The notes: a model not told the origin generated them from the sequence alone. Shown: positions 9,928 to 23,069, counted from the first letter of the stretch. The stretch is 64,000 bases of DNA from Ceratobasidium sp. AG-K (GCA_037039685.1 JAWNGF010000001.1:744001-808000); one strand, 5' to 3'. Program-made: numbers and translations.

Positions 9928-12900
9928 ATGACCATCACCCAGTTTTCCCCGCCCCCGGCCTACCCACCAGTTTTGCGGTCTGAGCACAAGGACACATATG
10001 CCAGCAAGAAACTCGGGACTGTCCACGTTCCTGACCCCTACAGGTGGCTGGAGGGCAAAGGTCCCGACGTGGACTTGTTTGTTCAGCGTAAGTACGCCTG
10101 GGGGTCTCAGCAGTTTGAACTACTAAGCAGCTTTCCTTCTCGTAGGTCAAGTTGACATTTTAGCGGAGTATCTCAAGCATGTTGGTGACCGGAAGGTGCT
10201 TGAGGAGTTGATTCGACAGAACTCAAATTATGCCAAGGTTTGTCGACGCCACAAAACTTGAAAACGGCCTGAACACCTTTCCATAGTTCTCTGCCCCCAC
10301 ATTTTGTAGGGACGGGCGCTACTACTGGAACTACAACTCGGGATTACAAGCACAATACGTCCTCTATAGGTCGAAAGACGACCAGCTGCCGGATTTCACC
10401 CATGACGATGGCTCGACAGGCGGAGAAGTATTCTTTGACGTGCGTTCGACTACATTCCCCACATCCAGCTCCGTGTGCTGACACTTACCAAGCCCAATCT
10501 GCTGGCCAAGGATGGCACTGCAGCCCTTGCCACGTCAGCCTTCTCGAAATGTGGCCAGTATTTTGCATATGGTATCAGTCTTTCTGGATCCGACTTCTGC
10601 ACAATCTATGTTCGCGAGACTTCTGTTCCATTCCCGAGCCCTGCTCATGTGGCGCAAGCGCGCGAGGGTGGCGCTGGGCGTATGGACGATGAGATCAAAT
10701 TTGTCAAGTTTTCTAGTATTGTATGGGCCCCAGATAGCACTGGTTTCTTCTATCAGGTTTGCATCTCTTCGATACGCCTTCTGGTGTTACTGATACGCGA
10801 CTGTAGCGGTACCCAGAAAGAGCCTCACACAGTGAGGCTGCAGACGCGGCTGGAACCGAGACAGATGAGGACAAGTTTGCTAAACTTTACTTCCACAAGC
10901 TTGGAACTAAACAAGGTATGTCCTCTGGGAGGTTGTGCATGTGGCGTTGCTCAACGTCCGTTTGGCGGTCTAGATCAGGACGTTCTGGTCATGAAGAACG
11001 ACGACGAACCCACCTACATGTGGGGCACTCAGGTCACTTCACCCGACGGCCGATACCTGGTATTGTACATCAGCCGTGATACTGCTCGGGTCGGTTGTCC
11101 GTTTGATTTCATTCACACGATTGATCTAACACCGATCACTTAGCAAAATCTACTGTGGATAACGGACTTGGAGGATAACGATAACCCGATAGGCCCGAAT
11201 ATGAAGTGGGTCAAGCTCATCAACGATTGGGAGGCCGAATATAGTGTGTATGTTATCAAGTTATCGTCGTGGCGTGGTTGAATTCTTATTTGCTCTCCTA
11301 AGAATCGGCAATGATGGTCCGAGACTGTATATCAATACCAACAAAGATGCGCCGAACCACCGTGTTGTGACTATTGATGTCTCAAACCCGGAGCGTGTCG
11401 CAAAGCGGGGGTTTACTCCCTTTATCGATGAGGACCCCCAAGCCCCCATGGAACAGATCAAAGCTGTTAACGAGGATACCTGGGCTGTTGTCTACTCACG
11501 AGATGTCAAGGACGAGCTATACTTGTTCAACAAGGAGGGTAAAAAGGTCCAACGGTTGGCTGAAGATCACGTCGGAGTCCTTTCTATCTCTGGCCGACGG
11601 GACTTTCACCGATTGTTTGTTACAGCGTCTGGATTTACAAACCCGGGTGTAGTCTATTCATATGACTTTGCACGCAAAACGGAGTACCCACGCGAGCCCG
11701 ACTTTGTCTCGGTGACGCACCCTGATGGAATGGAGACTCCGATGCCGAAGCCCGAGCAGGAAACGGTGGACGCCCTGGCCGAGAGACTCAAGAGCGCTAA
11801 TTTGCAGAATGGGCACCCCCAAGACAATGAGTCCCAAAAAGGCAAATGGAACATGTGGAGGGCAACAAAGCTAAACGGATTGAGCCTGGACGAATTCAAG
11901 GCGGAACAAGTCAAGTACAAAAGCAAGGACGGAACAATCGTTCCCATGTTTATCGTAAGTCACAAAGATGCCAAGCGGGATGGCACTGCTCCAGCCTTGC
12001 AGTATGGTAAGTGGGTTTCCCTAGTGTGGAGCAGAGTCTGACCGCCTACCGTCAGGTTATGGAGGGTTCAGCATTTCGATCAGCCCATTCTTCAGCGCCT
12101 CGATGTTGACGTTCATTAAAGCTTATGGTGGTATTCTCGCCGTGCCCAATATCCGAGGAGGGTCCGAGTACGGGGAGACTTGGCATCTAGCAGGGACCAG
12201 AGAAAACAAGCCCAACGTATTCGATGATTTTATTGCCGCAACGTGGGTGAAGTCCCGATTATGCAACGATTGTTGCTCACACTCCCCTCTAGGCAGTACC
12301 TTGTGGACAATAAGTACGCTGCACCGGGCAAGGTCATTATCAACGGTGGTTCCAATGGGGGTAGGTTGCTGACATCACTATTACGGTCCGCATTGATTAT
12401 GGTCCGCAGGCCTCCTTGTCGCAGCATGCGTGAACCGAGCGCCACAGGGAACGTTTGGCGCTGCGATCGCGGAGGTTGGTGTCTTTGACTACCTCAGGGT
12501 ACGCATACCTTTCTCAGGTGACCCAAAACGATACTGAGTTTGCGTTTCTTTAGTTCCCGCAATTCACAATTGGGAAAGCTTGGACGTAAGTTTGGAGTGA
12601 GTGGTTGGCTCGTTTTTTCATTGGTGATTCCCTCCCCAGCTCCGACTATGGCAACCCGTCCGACCCGGAAGACTTTGACTTCATGTATCCATTGTCGCCA
12701 TATCACAATGTCGATAAAGGCGATAAGATATTACCTCCTATGCTCCTACTGACGGCAGATCGTGAGCACTCCCAGTTCGTCGAATCCTTGGGCCTAACCC
12801 TGACGCAAATGCACTAGATGACGACCGAGTAGTACCACTGCATTCATTCAAACAAATAGCGGAGCTGCAGTATCGAAAACCAAATAATCCCAATCCGCTA

Positions 12901-13081
12901 CTGATAAGAATAGACCAGAAAAGTGGGCACGGAGCAGGAAAGAGCACTGAGAAGAGGTGGATCCATTTGAAAATCTTATTATATCCAAACATTGACCATA
13001 TCACGCAGGATTATCGAGGCCGCTGACAAGTGGTCGTTTGCTGCATATACTATGGGGCTGAAACTCAGACACTCAAGGTGA
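9928..13081 (+). CDS. Prolyl oligopeptidase (S9A family)
   Basis: Serine peptidase that cleaves after proline in short peptides; normally cytosolic. Fifteen exons sum to 2412 nt (803 aa), somewhat longer than usual, partly through a hydrophilic insert (near [15 protein letters not shown], about 11,790-11,830) before the catalytic domain. The N-terminus has the S9A signature VPDPYRWLE, followed by the propeller ([31 protein letters not shown]). The catalytic domain shows [18 protein letters not shown], the nucleophile in NGGSNGG (split by an intron at 12,360), Asp in DDRVVPLHS and His in KSGHGAG. The triad is therefore complete. The ATG at 9928 matches the usual N-terminus; an in-frame ATG at 9829 would add 33 Arg-rich residues. 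Related to the housekeeping POPA enzymes of mushrooms; no cyclic-peptide toxin precursor gene is visible nearby. Confidence 0.93.
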
Positions 13082-13215
13082 CCAGGAGCAGGGCACACCA
13101 TGCACTTTGATTTTCATATAGAGCGTTACTAGAGCATTCAGATATGCACCATGTACTTAGAGGCTAGACATGCATATATTTCAAGATTCTAGTGTCTCGT
13201 GTATGCTAGATTTAT

Positions 13216-14680
13216 CTATTCACGTGCGACTTCGTTAGCGATATTCTGTAGCGCATCTAGGTTTCCCTTCTCCCACGCATGGACTTTGCCCTGCCACCGG
13301 ACGCCCTTGCCTCCCCCCTTGAGATTCTTCACAACCACCATAGCCTTTGAAGCGCAATCTTGGACTTGCTCAGGATTCTTGCCAATGATCAAGACGGCAC
13401 CCCCTTCCGGCCCTGAACCCGCAGCTAGGACAAGTGCGTTAGGCAACCGCTCCGTTGGGATTGAGGCCGCTACGTCCATCAAGAAGTCTAGCCCAGCATC
13501 CGTCCGATGTACCCAAGTTGACTGATTCTGGATGACTCTGTCAGCTAGGTATCCGGCAATTTCGGCCTCGAGCTTTCGCTTCGCACGTAAAGTGTCACGA
13601 AGCGAGTTTATTACTTGAGTTGCGCGTGAGCCAAGCTCGGAGGGCGTGCTACCAGTGGATAGCGTAGTCGCTATGGAACGTGTCGTGCGGATAGCAGAGC
13701 TGGCGAGTGCGATGGACCTGTTACCACATGTAAAAAAAAGACGAGTGTTTGTGCCGCGAATCGGCTGAGTGTAGTGGAGAAGGATTGGCCCAATATGGGA
13801 AGTTTGATACAGATGAGTACCACAGCAACTAGTGACGAGCCGCCAATCAACTTTGCATACATGGGCTGAAGGTCAAATTTACTCACGGATTCTCGTCGAT
13901 TCCATCTATTGTCACGACGCGCACGACCCCTTTTTCCTTGTCATAATCGTCGGGTAGGGAGTCGCGTTTCGCGCCTTCAGGGGTGCTGACCGTAATCGGG
14001 CGGTTTTGCATCACAATCTGGTTGCATTTATCTTGGATTTCTGCTATCTCAGCCTCTGTCGGCTTCCGGCCAAGCTCGACATAGTTGAGATTCGGAATTT
14101 CAACTTCGGAGCCACCTGAGCCAACGATGCTTGCGCCCATGCTCCAGCCTAGCGTCTCAAGCCCAGGGTACGTATCCATAACCGCCGACAAAAGATGTTG
14201 CCCAGTATGTTGTTGCATGTGGTCCATTCTTCGCCCTGAATCGACTTGCTGTGTGACAGTGGTTCCCGGGGCGAGTGGCCGGGACGAGAAAATGACTGCG
14301 CGAAGCCCATGCCGATGGACCGTCTGAATGGGAATCGGATCGTTGGGGTTATCAACCTCAACGAGAATGCCGTGATCCGTTGGCTGACCACCTCCTGGAG
14401 ATTAGGTGAGAGCTTCGAGGCGCTATATTCTTCATAGGGCGATTGACGGACCTTCCGGAAAGAGTACTGAATCTTCGCATTCTATCTCCCAGATTGTTGT
14501 TGCGGCTGCTCCGCCCACGCTAGTTCCTGAAGACATTTGGCCTTCCTTGTTCTTCTTAGTCCGCTTTGTATCTGCCTTGGAAGACACCACCTCAACACAA
14601 GAGACCACTTTGGTCTGCATCTCATAGAGATAAGAATTTTGCTGGCACGCGAGCTCGCCGACGATTTTGGCTGATACCAT
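13216..14680 (-). CDS. Alanyl-tRNA editing protein, AlaX/AARSD1 type
   Basis: Free-standing editing domain that deacylates tRNA(Ala) mischarged with serine or glycine. Three exons (14452-14680, 13887-14394, 13216-13828) sum to 1350 nt, 449 aa. The N-terminal translation-factor-like domain has the FPEGGGQPTDHG motif, formed across intron 1. The zinc/catalytic site is complete: HTGQH (H-x3-H) just after RRMDHMQQ, and CCGTH (C-x3-H) at the start of exon 3. A coiled region (LRDTLRAKRKLEAEIA) and a glycine-rich C-terminus (LVLAAGSGPEGGAV, GGGKGVRWQGK) match eukaryotic AARSD1. No anticodon-binding or synthetase catalytic domain is present, so it is not an AlaRS. It converges on the prolyl oligopeptidase gene with only 134 bp between stop codons. 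Confidence 0.9.
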
Positions 14681-14884
14681 GACTGAAATAATGAAGAAGG
14701 TTCAGTGGGATTTATCCGGATTAGGCACAAAGTCGGTTGGTCCGAAAAACTTGAGGTTGTCGCAAGAGGGAGAAAGTAGTTCATCTTGACACACGATTTG
14801 TAAGGAATGGACGTGATGAGTCATTCATAAGGTTTGTAAATGCTTGCACCCAATCGAAGCTCTTCTAACCCAAGTACCCACACT

Positions 14885-15757
14885 TTATGGGGTTCGCCAT
14901 AGTCTCTCCTTCGACTTGAGCATCCCTTGCTCGTCAAACTCGACGCCTTCACCTTCAAGAATCTGCAGCTACACCAACCATGAATCAGTCGAGTTGTTTG
15001 ATTAGCGAGTGAGAGCACAATCTGGTACCTTGCGATTAAACTGGGTCCCCGTCTTGGCTTCCGGGCCCCATTCTCCACAGAACCCCCCTAGAAAGAGATT
15101 CGAGGCAATGACGCGGTGACAAGGGACAAAAGGTGCAAAGGGGTTGTTTCTAAGCGCGGATCCAACTAGAATTTGACCGGTTATGGTTCGTTGTTATAAT
15201 CTATACTGAAGAGGGGCGTCTGTCATGTGTGGGCATACCTGAGCGTGGGCTACCCTCGCCCAAGGAGCCGGAAACCAACTAACGAATGATCGTTTTAAAA
15301 CTGTTGTTTAATTGTGTCAAGGATACCTACCTTGTAGGTAGCTACCTTGCCTTGTGGGATGTTGAGAGTAAAGTCATATACAGCCCACTGGTGCCGCGTA
15401 ACCTTCTACTCATGTAACCGGCGTTTAAACGTTATTCTTTTCGCGGGACAGGCGACTCGGCCACGGCATTCTCACCTTGCCAGCCTTGGTACGGAAGGTT
15501 GATCTTTCTGCCTCTGTCCGGGGGTAGTAGATGGTTTCTGTGGGGTGGAATTTACGGAACGTTTCTCGCGTACCATCGCAGTGGCACGAACCTCTTTCTG
15601 CTTTGGGGGTGAGGGTCTCACAGCCGTCTGGTGGCGAAGCTGGGCTTGTTTTCAAAGTGGGAGGGATTGCTTCGAATGGAGAGCAACTTGGTCGCGCGCC
15701 TCGAGTGTTACTAGGACCTCGGACTAGGTCCCATATGTTGTTCCTTGAAGCAGGCAT
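14885..15757 (-). CDS. Methylated-DNA--[protein]-cysteine S-methyltransferase (O6-alkylguanine repair)
   Basis: Suicide repair protein that moves alkyl groups from O6-alkylguanine to its own cysteine. Five exons (15476-15757, 15331-15405, 15239-15278, 15029-15165, 14885-14968) sum to 618 nt, 205 aa. The DNA-binding/active-site domain is complete: IPQGKVATYK, then SLGEGSPRSVGSALRNNPFAPF, the active-site PCHRVIAS, and a C-terminal LQILEGEGVEFDE. The first exon codes for a poorly conserved, Ser/Pro-rich N-terminal tail before IYYPRTEAER. The start is the ATG at 15757; the reading frame is open further upstream but only to a GTG. The start lies 214 bp beyond the actin stop codon, in the same orientation. 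Nuclear action is expected from the family. Confidence 0.92.
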
Positions 15758-15971
15758 AGTATTGGCTGACTCGATGGACGTGGTCGGGGCGAGCGGGTAG
15801 TTTGAAGAGTTGGGGTGGTGTTTATAGCAGAAACTCACGTGACCCGCATCACATCCTCGAGTCGATGAACAACGTAAATATCATTCGTTCCGTAAACATT
15901 AACAGTAAAGACATATATCACACACTCTGCGGACAGTGAAAAAGGCCAGCGTGATAACGTGTGATACGAGT

Positions 15972-17467
<1,496 letters not shown>

Positions 17468-17774
17468 TTTGTCGTGTCAAGAAATAAAAGTAAGCGTAAA
17501 AGTCTAGTGGTGGGAGTCAGCAGGAGTTCGGGTGCATCGGTGGGCTTTTATACACGCGGGGGCTGTGCACGCAGCACCCGCGCGTCACGCATCGATCTCT
17601 TCGATCTATTGGCCATTATCACTTACATTTGTCGAACGGCGGTGGTCGTGTCGTGTCGCAGGTCAATGGGCAAAGGGTGGGGGCCTTTACGGATCCATCG
17701 CGGATCGTCCCTGAGAACCCTGATTAATCACACGTTTCATTTACCCAACCAGTCCATGTATGCACACAATGACG
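17468..17774. promoter_or_regulatory. Actin upstream region
   Basis: 307 bp between the actin start codon and the ICP55 stop codon, both genes on the minus strand; it must hold the actin promoter and the ICP55 3' end. C/T-rich stretches occur on the minus strand near the start. I could not assign a specific factor site. Confidence 0.5.
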
Positions 17775-19842
17775 TTAATACGGACCCACTCCCAATGTCC
17801 CTTGGCATGTCGCTTCGACATCCGCTATCTCTTTCGGCGCATTGACACTCAAAACTACCGGGGACGACCGCTCTACCAGGACCTCGTCCTAGACAAAGTA
17901 AGCCTCAAACTTGGAACGCGTTGGCGCACAACCGACCTCGATGCGGATGCCGATATTATGAAACCACTTTGGGAATGCGGGGTCGGGTGGCACGTAAATC
18001 CCAGGCTCAACTGTGATAACCTGACCTTCCAACAGGCTAGGTGTGTGTTAGCTGTCTCAGATACCAGTCGTGGTTATCACACTTGCTACTGATGTCTCTC
18101 CGCATTTCCCTCGTGTAAATCTATGGTATAGTTAGGGGGATTGCTACGTTCTCCTGGACACGCTCACCTATGCCGATGGGATGGCTGAGGTAGTGTGGGT
18201 ATAGTTTGTCCATGAGTCGGTTCCTCGTACCCAAATCGAACCCTATTCGCGTCAAGGCTTCGGTTAATAGTTCTACGCTTCGGTTGTGAAGCGAGTTTAA
18301 CGACTCATGAGCATCCTCGGCGCAATATGTTATTAGCCGTTTCTGTACTTCAAGTGTGGCCGCATATAATTCTCGTTGGGGGCCGGTAAACTGGCCCGAG
18401 GGTCCTACCGGAAAGGTTCGAGTAATATCGGAAGCGTATCCACTACACACAATTAGAGGCGTGCAAGGCACTGACTTGGATACTTGCTTAAGTTCACACC
18501 CTGCATCCATTAGCAAAAGTTCTCCCTCTTTCAAGGCGCAGTTGTTGTTCGTATAGTGAATAGCGAGCGCGTTACAACTGCAAGTAGAGTTAGCGTACTA
18601 GGCTGGGGAAGATGGCTTTTTCTCACCCGCTTGCCACAACAGGGACATAGGCTGGACGTTGTGCACCTTGTATAGCACAGATATATTCAAAGTGAGCGGC
18701 GAGCTGTGCCTCGGTCGACGCCTGGTGGCCAAACCGCATGGTCTGGATAGCAAAGCTCTTGTACGTGCGAGGTGAATACTAGATGACATATTACTTACTT
18801 TTGCATGCGCGGTTCCACTCACGTCCGCTGCTTTTCTCATCATGACTCGCTCTGCTGGGCTTTTAATCTTCCTCATCTTCATGAGTTCGTTACTCAAGCT
18901 CAATGGCTTGCGCTTTTCAAGTGCATTTTTTATCAGCGAATCATATCCTGATGGACTGGGTTGATTGAGGTAAGATATGAGCGATTTACGTGCTCTCCTG
19001 GAGGCATTCGGGGGGTAGAGGTGCTCGGGAAGATCGGCATAGAGGTGTTTCGTTTCCGAGTGATCTAGGAGCGTTGTTAATATCTTTGGGAGGATGTTTA
19101 TATTGCAAGCCTCGTCGGCGCCAAATATTTTGCCTGATCGTTCGACGCCAGTTCTACAGATGATACTCAAGTGAGGGGGATGGCGATATCCTTGAGGATT
19201 GACGCACCGAGGTCCGTGCCAGAGTTCATCGTACTCATCCTGCTCCTGCACGAATAACCACATATGGTGTCCCTTTCCCTCAGATGTTTTCATCAGCAAG
19301 ATCGCGGCTTCTTGTTCCTCGATTCCTGTGAGATACCAGAAATTCGAGGATTGTCGAAATTTATAGCTAGATGTCTGGATCAGCAGCTAGCTGACGGGAT
19401 TAGGGTATGTATCGAGAACGTACATACAATATCTCTGCGTGTACATCGGTTATATGTCAATTACTGTGGACCAATGAGTTAGGACTCACGTCTGGACATG
19501 TACTTTACGGAGGCCGAAGTAGCGAAAACAAGGCTGCCTAAAGGCAACGTGTCCATAAGGCTTTTTCGACGTTCTGCATACTCGGATGTTTTGATACCAG
19601 GCGTTAGCTCTCCCGGGTTGAGGAGGTGAGGGTGGGATGCGTGAAAAGGCTGCCCGCATTTTTCGAATGTGAGGCTAGAGTGCGAATTGGTGATTGGGTG
19701 CGGGGCAGACGAGTTTTGTTGCGTTGAATAGGAAAGAGCTCGCTTTGCCGCAAAGTACGCTGTCGAGCGGAAGAACACAAATAAAATACCACTATGTTTG
19801 GCCAAAGGCAAACAATGAGTACTTACAGCTAAGTGTTGTCAT
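17775..19842 (-). CDS. ICP55: Mitochondrial intermediate-cleaving Xaa-Pro aminopeptidase, Icp55 (M24B)
   Basis: Removes one residue from proteins already cut by the mitochondrial processing peptidase. Eleven exons sum to 1548 nt, 515 aa: 19827-19842, 19490-19759, 19428-19434 (7-nt microexon), 19208-19366, 18799-19153, 18627-18757, 18488-18577, 18168-18442, 18090-18120, 17937-18036, 17775-17888. The N-terminus (MTTLSSYFAAKRALSYS) looks like a mitochondrial presequence. Family landmarks are HPHLLNPGELTPGI, QIFYKFRQSSNFWYLTG, FGADEA and RKIKSPAERVMMRKAADVSG. All metal ligands are present: Asp in MDAGCE, Asp in SDITRTF, His in LSHPIGIDLHE, Glu in TVEPGIYVP and Glu in IRIEDEVLV. The intron at 18443-18487 has a GC donor. 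The C-terminus matches the family (VLSVNAPKEIADVEA). Confidence 0.93.
19428..19434 (-). other. 7-nt microexon of the ICP55 gene
   Basis: The heptamer AGATATT on the minus strand lies between an acceptor TACACGCAG and a donor GTATGTACG. It completes the codons for Q-I-F between YMSR and YKFRQ, exactly the conserved Q-I-F-Y-K-F-R-Q of the Icp55 family. Joining the flanking exons without it breaks the frame. Confidence 0.88.
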
Positions 19843-20343
19843 AGCTCGAGCCTCTTTTACATGCTGAGCTTTCCCCGGAAGCAACCAACGGCTGACTGAC
19901 CACGGCGATCTCTGCATAGTAACCCCCGGTAGGATCGCAGTGGAAAGGAAGCAGAAATGCCCCCCGCTGGTACGGATTCAAGTGGGGAACAAAGTATGAA
20001 ACCTTGAACGTGCTAAGACTCGAGAGCACGGTTTCAATATCGATCGGGACCGCTCAATGATTTCTCCTTACCTGGATTCAATTGCTCCGGAGCACGTGAT
20101 CACAACGCTCTGAGCACACTCCGGAGCCTACGCAGCGTTCCTGAGCAAGGCTCTGGTTCCGGAGCACTGTGCAGGATTTTCGGCTTTTGCTGAGATATCC
20201 AGTAAAGGCTTCGTGAATCCTAGGATCTTGGCATGTGACCTTACCCGTTTTGGCCGGCCCGGACTGCTGCCGTCAAATTGTAAATCAGAGCCACTCGAAT
20301 AATATCACATGATACCTTGATGCCGTACTTTCGAATGGTATAG
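19843..20343. other. Border region between genes and transposons, with short CCGGAG repeats
   Basis: About 500 bp upstream of ICP55, so its proximal part is probably the ICP55 promoter. Between about 20,085 and 20,175 the palindromic word CTCCGGAG and close variants recur three times, interleaved with GAGCAC words. No gene is seen. Transposon-derived sequence begins at 20,346. Confidence 0.5.
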
Positions 20344-20345
20344 TA

Positions 20346-22367
20346 CAGTCGTGTCCCTCAGCATGTTGCTCCTCAGCATGTTGGCGTGCCGGAAACGCCG
20401 GTTGAGTTTCTCTGACTAAGGACCGGCGGCCGCTTCGCGTAGTGCTGACTAAGCATCACCGCCACGGCCGCCACTTCATAGCCACTTACTCATGTTACTA
20501 GAAATTTCGTTCAATTCATGTATATATGCTGTCCATGAGCTGCTGGAGCTCGTAAATATAACTCTCCTAATCTTCCTGTCTGCTGCTACAATGCCCAAGG
20601 CACACGTACCTCGAAGCCAACTTGCACGAGTAGGGGTTTCTATTACAATCTGCACATGTATGCTGATCTTTCTTTTTGCAGAATCATATATCGACCACTC
20701 CCACGGCACCTCAAGCGCTAAGCATCAAAACTTGACTTATGCACAGAGGTTAGAAGTCATTGACTTGTATCGAAGCACAGGCCACTATCTGAACCTCAGA
20801 GAAATGGCACTGCACGGGCAAGAGCACGGTTTCAAGACAATCCAGCCTAACACCGTCTCTCGATACGTGAAGGATGAAGCTCACATACGAGAACAGGCTG
20901 CCTCAACAGCGAATCGACTCGCTTTCAAACACTGTCGGAAGGTGCAGCTGCCCGAGATCGATGCCGCCTTGTATGATTGGTTAGTGGGCCGGGTGAGTCG
21001 TAATGGGCGAGTCGGCGACTATCATATCTGTGCTAAGGCTCGGGAGTTATGTCGTGCGGCTGGTATCCCTGAGAATGACACCCCAGAGTTCAGTCGAGGG
21101 TGGTTGGCACGCTTCAAGAAGAGGCACGGGCTGAAGCAGATTCGATTCCATGGTGAGCGAGCATCGGCTCCAATCGAGAACATCAAACCCAAACAGGCTC
21201 GCCTCCAGTCAATGATTGCTGAGTACGAGCCCAGAAATGTGCTGAACATTGACAAAACTGGGCTCTATTGGCGAATGCCTCCACACTATAGTATTGCTGA
21301 CTACAACCGAGGAGGGCGCAAGGATGATAGGGTGTGTTTGACTTACGCATTTTGCGTAAGTCTCAATGGATCTGAAAAGCGTGAGCCCTTGGTGATTGGA
21401 TATGCTGAGAAACCGCAGTGCTTTGGAGGCTGCACACCTTCGCAATGCGGATATGATTACTACAACAACCATACAGCATGGATGCAGGCAGATATTTGGC
21501 AAAAGTACATTTTGGCACCTCTCTGAGTCCAAACTCATAGCTTATTCTATCTTATGTATTACAGATTTCTAGCAGCTATAAATGAGGACATGCTTCGTCA
21601 AAACCGGCATGTTCTCTTGATCTGCGACAACTGTCCAGGACACTTGCATAACCCTCACGATTACTCCAACATGCATGTCGAGTTCCTTGCTCCCAACCTG
21701 AGTGCATTTCTTCAGCCTCTCGATGCTGGCATCATCGCTTCATTCAAGGCACACTACTGCCAAGAATATTTGAGGCTTGTGATCCGACATGATGACACAG
21801 GGATCACAAACATCTACAAAATCAATCAGCATCAGGCTATGGAACTTGCCAAGGTTGCCTGGGCAGTTGTTTCAAGTGAGACAATTGCCAACTGCTGGAA
21901 ACACACTGGCATCTGTCCCCTGTTATCCTTGGAGGCTCCAGCAAGCAAGTATACTCTTGCTGTGCCCAAAGATCCTGACACAGTATGTCAGGATCTACTA
22001 CATCAAATTGGGCTTGATGAGGGTGCAATGCAACTCAATGTCCACCCAAACATCTACTGTATAATTGATGCACTCATCCAGAATCATCCAACTCTGGAGC
22101 AACCAACCAACAGCCAACTGCTTGATGCAGCACATGCACATATTGGCCCAAGTTACTCTGCCTGATGATGATTTACCCTTCAATTTTGGATTATTGTTTA
22201 TGTACTCATTATGTGTAACTCCATGTTATATTGTCCAGTTAGAATATACCTTATAAAGTAATAACCAAAAAGTGGGGAGGGTTACACATGTTTGGCAGAA
22301 ACTGCTTGTTTAGCCAAATTTGTAATTTAAAATTCTCCAAGGTGCAACATGCTGAGGGACACAACTG
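20346..22367 (+). mobile_element. Pogo-superfamily DNA transposon, apparently intact, TA target duplication
   Basis: The 2022-bp element runs from CAGTCGTGTCCC to GGGACACAACTG and is flanked by TA (20,344-20,345 and 22,368-22,369). The two ends form inverted repeats with 25 of 27 bases matching. Inside the left end the word CCTCAGCATGTTG is repeated in tandem, perhaps a transposase binding site. It carries one transposase gene whose exons join in frame. It stands as the first mobile element after the gene-rich part of the window. Confidence 0.9.
20591..22165 (+). CDS. Pogo/Tigger-type transposase (CENP-B N, HTH_CENPB, DDE_1)
   Basis: Cut-and-paste transposase. Exons 20591-21504 and 21565-22165 give 504 aa; the intron (GTACAT...ACAG) restores the strongly conserved DIWQKF join, whereas reading through meets a TGA. 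Order: psq/CENP-B-type helix-turn-helix (LTYAQRLEVIDLY), a second HTH_CENPB domain (RVGDYHICAKARELCRAAG ... FSRGWLARFKKRHGL), then the DDE_1 core with the three catalytic Asp residues in NIDKTGLYW, LICDNCPGH and LQPLDAGII. The first motif has Lys where Glu is usual (D-E-T-G). The start is uncertain: an in-frame ATG at 20,492 exists, and residues about 17-35 after the chosen start are oddly hydrophobic and look like translated intron, although splicing them out does not keep frame. Confidence 0.85.
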
Positions 22368-22369
22368 TA

Positions 22370-22610
22370 TAGATCAGTGTTGTCAAATTTGGGGTTGTAT
22401 GGTCAGGTTTGGCAAAAAGTCAGGTTATGAGATCATGACCTTGACCAAACCTTGACAAGTCAAGTCACATGATAGCCCCTGATGAGAAAGACAAGCAGAC
22501 ATGGAGGATGTTTTACAAACAACGCATGAATTAGGTTGGGTAGGGTGGCTGGCCAACAGGGAGATGAAGAAAGCAAGAAGAAGCCATGAACCCAGACATG
22601 CAACTGCCAA
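22370..22610. other. Short spacer between pogo element and gypsy E1
   Basis: About 240 bp with no ORF of note. Its last bases TCAGG form the left target duplication of E1. It contains CAGGTT/TGACC-type words but no structure I can name. Confidence 0.5.
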
Positions 22611-22615
22611 TCAGG

Positions 22616-23069
22616 TGTTGTAAGCTTCTTCTTGGTGGCTAAGAGACAAGCCGAAATGGAGAGTGGATGGCACTAAGACCTAAGTGACCTCTTGAACCGC
22701 AACACACTTAAGCGTCTGTAGGCTCTTGAGGGTAGGGGTGGTTCAAAGTGTCACTCAAAGGGGATGTTTGACAAGACAAAACAAGCTGGGGTTACCAGGC
22801 TTGTTGGTCCTCTATATATATTCAAGGAGTGGCCAAGTCAAACACAGCGTAGCCACATGAGTCATAACAGTTGACCAGTCAGGAGTGTCCATGTGAGTCA
22901 TGCTGTATGAACAGACATGACTTGTATAAAGCACTGCCGCATTACACAATGTAACAGGATAACCACAAGAAGGTGGCAACACAGCAAACAGAAACAGAAA
23001 CACAACACAAAGGAAGAAACAGGCGGGCAAGACAACAGGCGAGTCCAATGGGGGGGCTGGCTCATGACA
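22616..23069 (-). repeat. E1 3' LTR
   Basis: 454 bp; in element orientation it begins TGTCATGAGCC and ends GCTTACAACA. Contains the TATATATA promoter box and the 12-nt AGCTTGTTTTGT word predicted at the transcript start. The purine-rich tract AGGGGGGAGTAA (23,070-23,081 on the minus strand) borders it on the internal side. Confidence 0.93.

Noticed and set aside
11261..11461. Minus-strand ORFs inside the prolyl oligopeptidase gene
   Set aside because: Shadows of verified exons.
15425..15838. Longer start for the methyltransferase
   Set aside because: The first codon of that frame is GTG inside the sequence before the gene; the first ATG is 15,757.
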